Both the position numbers and the translations under genes were made by a program. The notes beneath the pieces were generated by a model. That model saw only the letters and a program-made list of their open reading frames with translations. It was not told the DNA's origin and ran no database searches. From Martinezella lusitana (GTDB taxonomy: Bacteria > Pseudomonadota > Alphaproteobacteria > Rhizobiales > Rhizobiaceae), in contig NZ_WUEY01000020.1 of the NCBI RefSeq assembly GCF_010668395.1, forward strand, positions 1 to 64,000: a stretch of DNA of 64,000 bases, given 5' to 3'. The stretch's first letter is position 1. Each line of letters starts with the position of its first letter. Positions 62,382 through 64,000 of this stretch are shown here, one piece after another.

Positions 62382-63260
62382 TTATCGACCGCCGTTGCCG
62401 GCGGAAAAACTGCGGATGAGAAAGCGCTGCATGTAGTAGGAAACCACCAGGAGCGGCGCGATCGCGACAATGCCGATGGCGCCAAGCTGGCCCCAGTTCG
62501 GCTGCTGGAAGAGGAAGAAGCTGGCAAGCGCCTTCGGCAGGGTGATGACGTTCTCGCCGGTCAGGACAAGCGCGAAGAGGAACTCGTTCCAGGCGAAGAT
62601 CATCGCCAGGATGCCGGCGGTCAGGATCGCCGGAGCCGACAGCGGCAGCAGCACGTCGAGGAACAGCCGATACCAGGGAGCCCCGTCAATGCGCGCGGCC
62701 TCCTCGTAGGTCTTTGGGATCTGGCGGATGAATTCCGCCAGCAGCCAGATGACCAGCGGCAGGTTCATGAAGGTGTAGACGATGATCAGTCCGGTATAGG
62801 TGTCGAACAGCGACAGTTCCTGGAACATCAGATAGAAGCCGATGACCGGGACGATGGGCGGCATCATCCGCAAGGACAGGATGGTGAAGCTGAGCTGTCC
62901 GTGCGGCGGAAAATGGCGCGCCAGGGCATGGGCGGCGGGATAGCCGAGCAACAGGCACAGAACGGTCGAGATCGTCGAGACGATCAGGCTGTCGCCGATG
63001 CCCTTGCCGCCGCCGATCGCCCAGCCGTCGGCGAAGTTCACCAGCGTGGGTGCCTTCGGAAGAATGGAAGGCGGGCTGACGAACAGCTCCGAATAGGGCT
63101 TGAAGGCCGTGATCAGCAGCCAGACCAGCGGCATCAGGAAAAGCACCAGCAGCACGATGAGGATCGCATGCTTGATGACGGGCAGGGCGCGGACCGAAAG
63201 CGGCTCGTGTTCGGCGGGAGGCATGGCGTTTGATGTGTCGGGAGATACGACTTGGGTCAC
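62382..63260 (-). CDS. sugar ABC transporter permease (MalG-like)
   Basis: The 292-residue protein opens with a cytoplasmic tail, then HAILIVLLVLFLMPLVWLL and TAFKPYSELFVSPPSI. The EAA loop TYEEAARIDGAPWYRLFLDVLLPLSAPAI and the terminal SYYMQRFLIRSFSAGNGG follow, all typical of MalG. It starts at a GTG (63258-63260) that overlaps the stop of the upstream permease. Confidence 0.92.
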   Translation of the reverse strand: MTQVVSPDTSNAMPPAEHEPLSVRALPVIKHAILIVLLVLFLMPLVWLLITAFKPYSELFVSPPSILPKAPTLVNFADGWAIGGGKGIGDSLIVSTISTVLCLLLGYPAAHALARHFPPHGQLSFTILSLRMMPPIVPVIGFYLMFQELSLFDTYTGLIIVYTFMNLPLVIWLLAEFIRQIPKTYEEAARIDGAPWYRLFLDVLLPLSAPAILTAGILAMIFAWNEFLFALVLTGENVITLPKALASFFLFQQPNWGQLGAIGIVAIAPLLVVSYYMQRFLIRSFSAGNGGR

Positions 63261-64000
63261 TTCACCCTCCCTTGCGGCGCCGACTGGCTCTGTCCGATCA
63301 CGGTCGGCCGCAGCGGCTTGGCGGGGGCCGGCGCCTTGTCGCGCCTCTTTGCGAAACCGAGGATCGTCATCGTGCCGGCGGTCAGCAGCACCAGCTGAAC
63401 GATGCTCAGCGCACCGGCTGTGCCGAATTCAAAGCGCCCGAAACCCATGTCGTAGGTGTAGTAGGCGAGGTTCTGGGTCACCGTACCCGGTCCGCCGCGT
63501 GTCAGGATGTAGATGATGTCGAAAACCCGGAAGCTGTCGATGAAGCGCAGCACCAGGGCCACCGTAATGTAGGGAAACAGCATCGGCAGAACGATGTGCG
63601 CAAAGGTCTGCCAGGCATTCGAACCGTCCACGCGCGCCGCCTCGTAGACGCGGCGGGGGATCGAATTGAGGCCGGCCAACAGCACCACCATGACGAAGGG
63701 CGTCCACTGCCAGGTATCGACCAGCACAAGGGTCGGCAGCGCCCAGCTCGACGATTGCGCCCAGGCCGGCGGATCGAAGCCGAAGCTCTTCAGGAAGCTG
63801 TTCAGCGGCCCGTAGATCGGATTGAGGAAGAGATTCCAGGAAAAGCCGACGATGATCGGCGCCACCATCATGGGGATGAGAAACAGCGAGGCATAGATCT
63901 CGCGCCCGCGCACCACCCCGTTCAGCAGCAGCGCCAGCGCCAGCCCAATCGCGATCTGCAGCGGCACGGCGATCAGTGCGAAGACCAGGGTGATCGACAG
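63257..64000 (-). CDS. sugar ABC transporter permease (MalF-like), 5' end outside the window
   Basis: The reading frame is open through the window edge, so the N-terminal part is missing. The visible part starts with ITLVFALIAVPLQIAIGLAL and shows LFLIPMMVAPIIVGFSWNLF, WTPFVMVVLLAGLNSIPRRVYEAARVDG and the EAA loop region AWQTFAHIVLPML. FDIIYILTRGGPGTVTQNLAYYTYDMGF is the usual MalF C-terminal block. It pairs with the MalG-like permease. Confidence 0.9.
   Translation of the reverse strand: MSITLVFALIAVPLQIAIGLALALLLNGVVRGREIYASLFLIPMMVAPIIVGFSWNLFLNPIYGPLNSFLKSFGFDPPAWAQSSSWALPTLVLVDTWQWTPFVMVVLLAGLNSIPRRVYEAARVDGSNAWQTFAHIVLPMLFPYITVALVLRFIDSFRVFDIIYILTRGGPGTVTQNLAYYTYDMGFGRFEFGTAGALSIVQLVLLTAGTMTILGFAKRRDKAPAPAKPLRPTVIGQSQSAPQGRVK

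Overview
The window reads as accessory DNA of an alphaproteobacterium, most probably a Rhizobiaceae megaplasmid or chromid. The support is moderately high GC, many ATGA/GTGA start-stop overlaps, catabolic operons that each pair an ABC transporter with its own enzymes and regulator, and a mobile mystery protein A/B pair, which is common in rhizobia. No rRNA, tRNA, CRISPR array, replication gene or intact transposase was seen, so this assignment is inference.

Region 1 (1-4.1 kb) is a decayed mobile segment. It holds a ParD/ParE toxin-antitoxin pair, the C-terminal remnant of a tyrosine integrase that collides head-on with a HipA kinase gene missing its N-terminus, and a mobile mystery A (HTH) / B (Fic) pair. 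Region 2 (4.2-12.2 kb) has a divergent MocR-type regulator and an oxidative operon: YdhR-like protein, LLM flavin monooxygenase, polar amino acid ABC transporter, FMN alpha-hydroxy acid oxidase, and a peroxiredoxin interrupted by an in-frame TAG. A degenerate spacer of about 0.7 kb follows.

Region 3 (12.9-24.1 kb) is a sugar locus with a ROK regulator in the middle. Transketolase and an FGGY kinase lie on one side. A sugar ABC transporter and a cytoplasmic GH32 fructosidase lie on the other. Both promoters carry the same 11-bp operator half-site directly before a -35 hexamer. Region 4 (24.3-38.9 kb) has a nine-gene leftward operon: peptide-type binding protein, two degenerate metallo-beta-lactamase-fold proteins, four transporter genes, a P450 and a NodB/PuuE-fold hydrolase. 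Diverging from it are GntR, a hydantoinase-type amidohydrolase, a DapA-like lyase, an M20 peptidase and a 2Fe-2S ferredoxin. Together they look like a route for a cyclic amide or imide-like compound.

Region 5 (39.0-48.7 kb) has an IclR regulator and a rightward operon: PotABCD-like transporter, class III CoA-transferase, DapA-like lyase, two tandem crotonases (one lacking a catalytic Glu) and an agmatinase-family ureohydrolase. It is a plausible undescribed route for a guanidino or related N-containing carboxylic acid. Region 6 (48.8-64.0 kb, leftward and running off the window) is a 15-gene operon. It encodes a sugar ABC transporter, two FGGY kinases, a HAD phosphatase, an SMP-30 lactonase, a split transketolase, an SDR, a cupin, a GldA-like dehydrogenase and a three-piece biotin carboxylase/carboxyltransferase.
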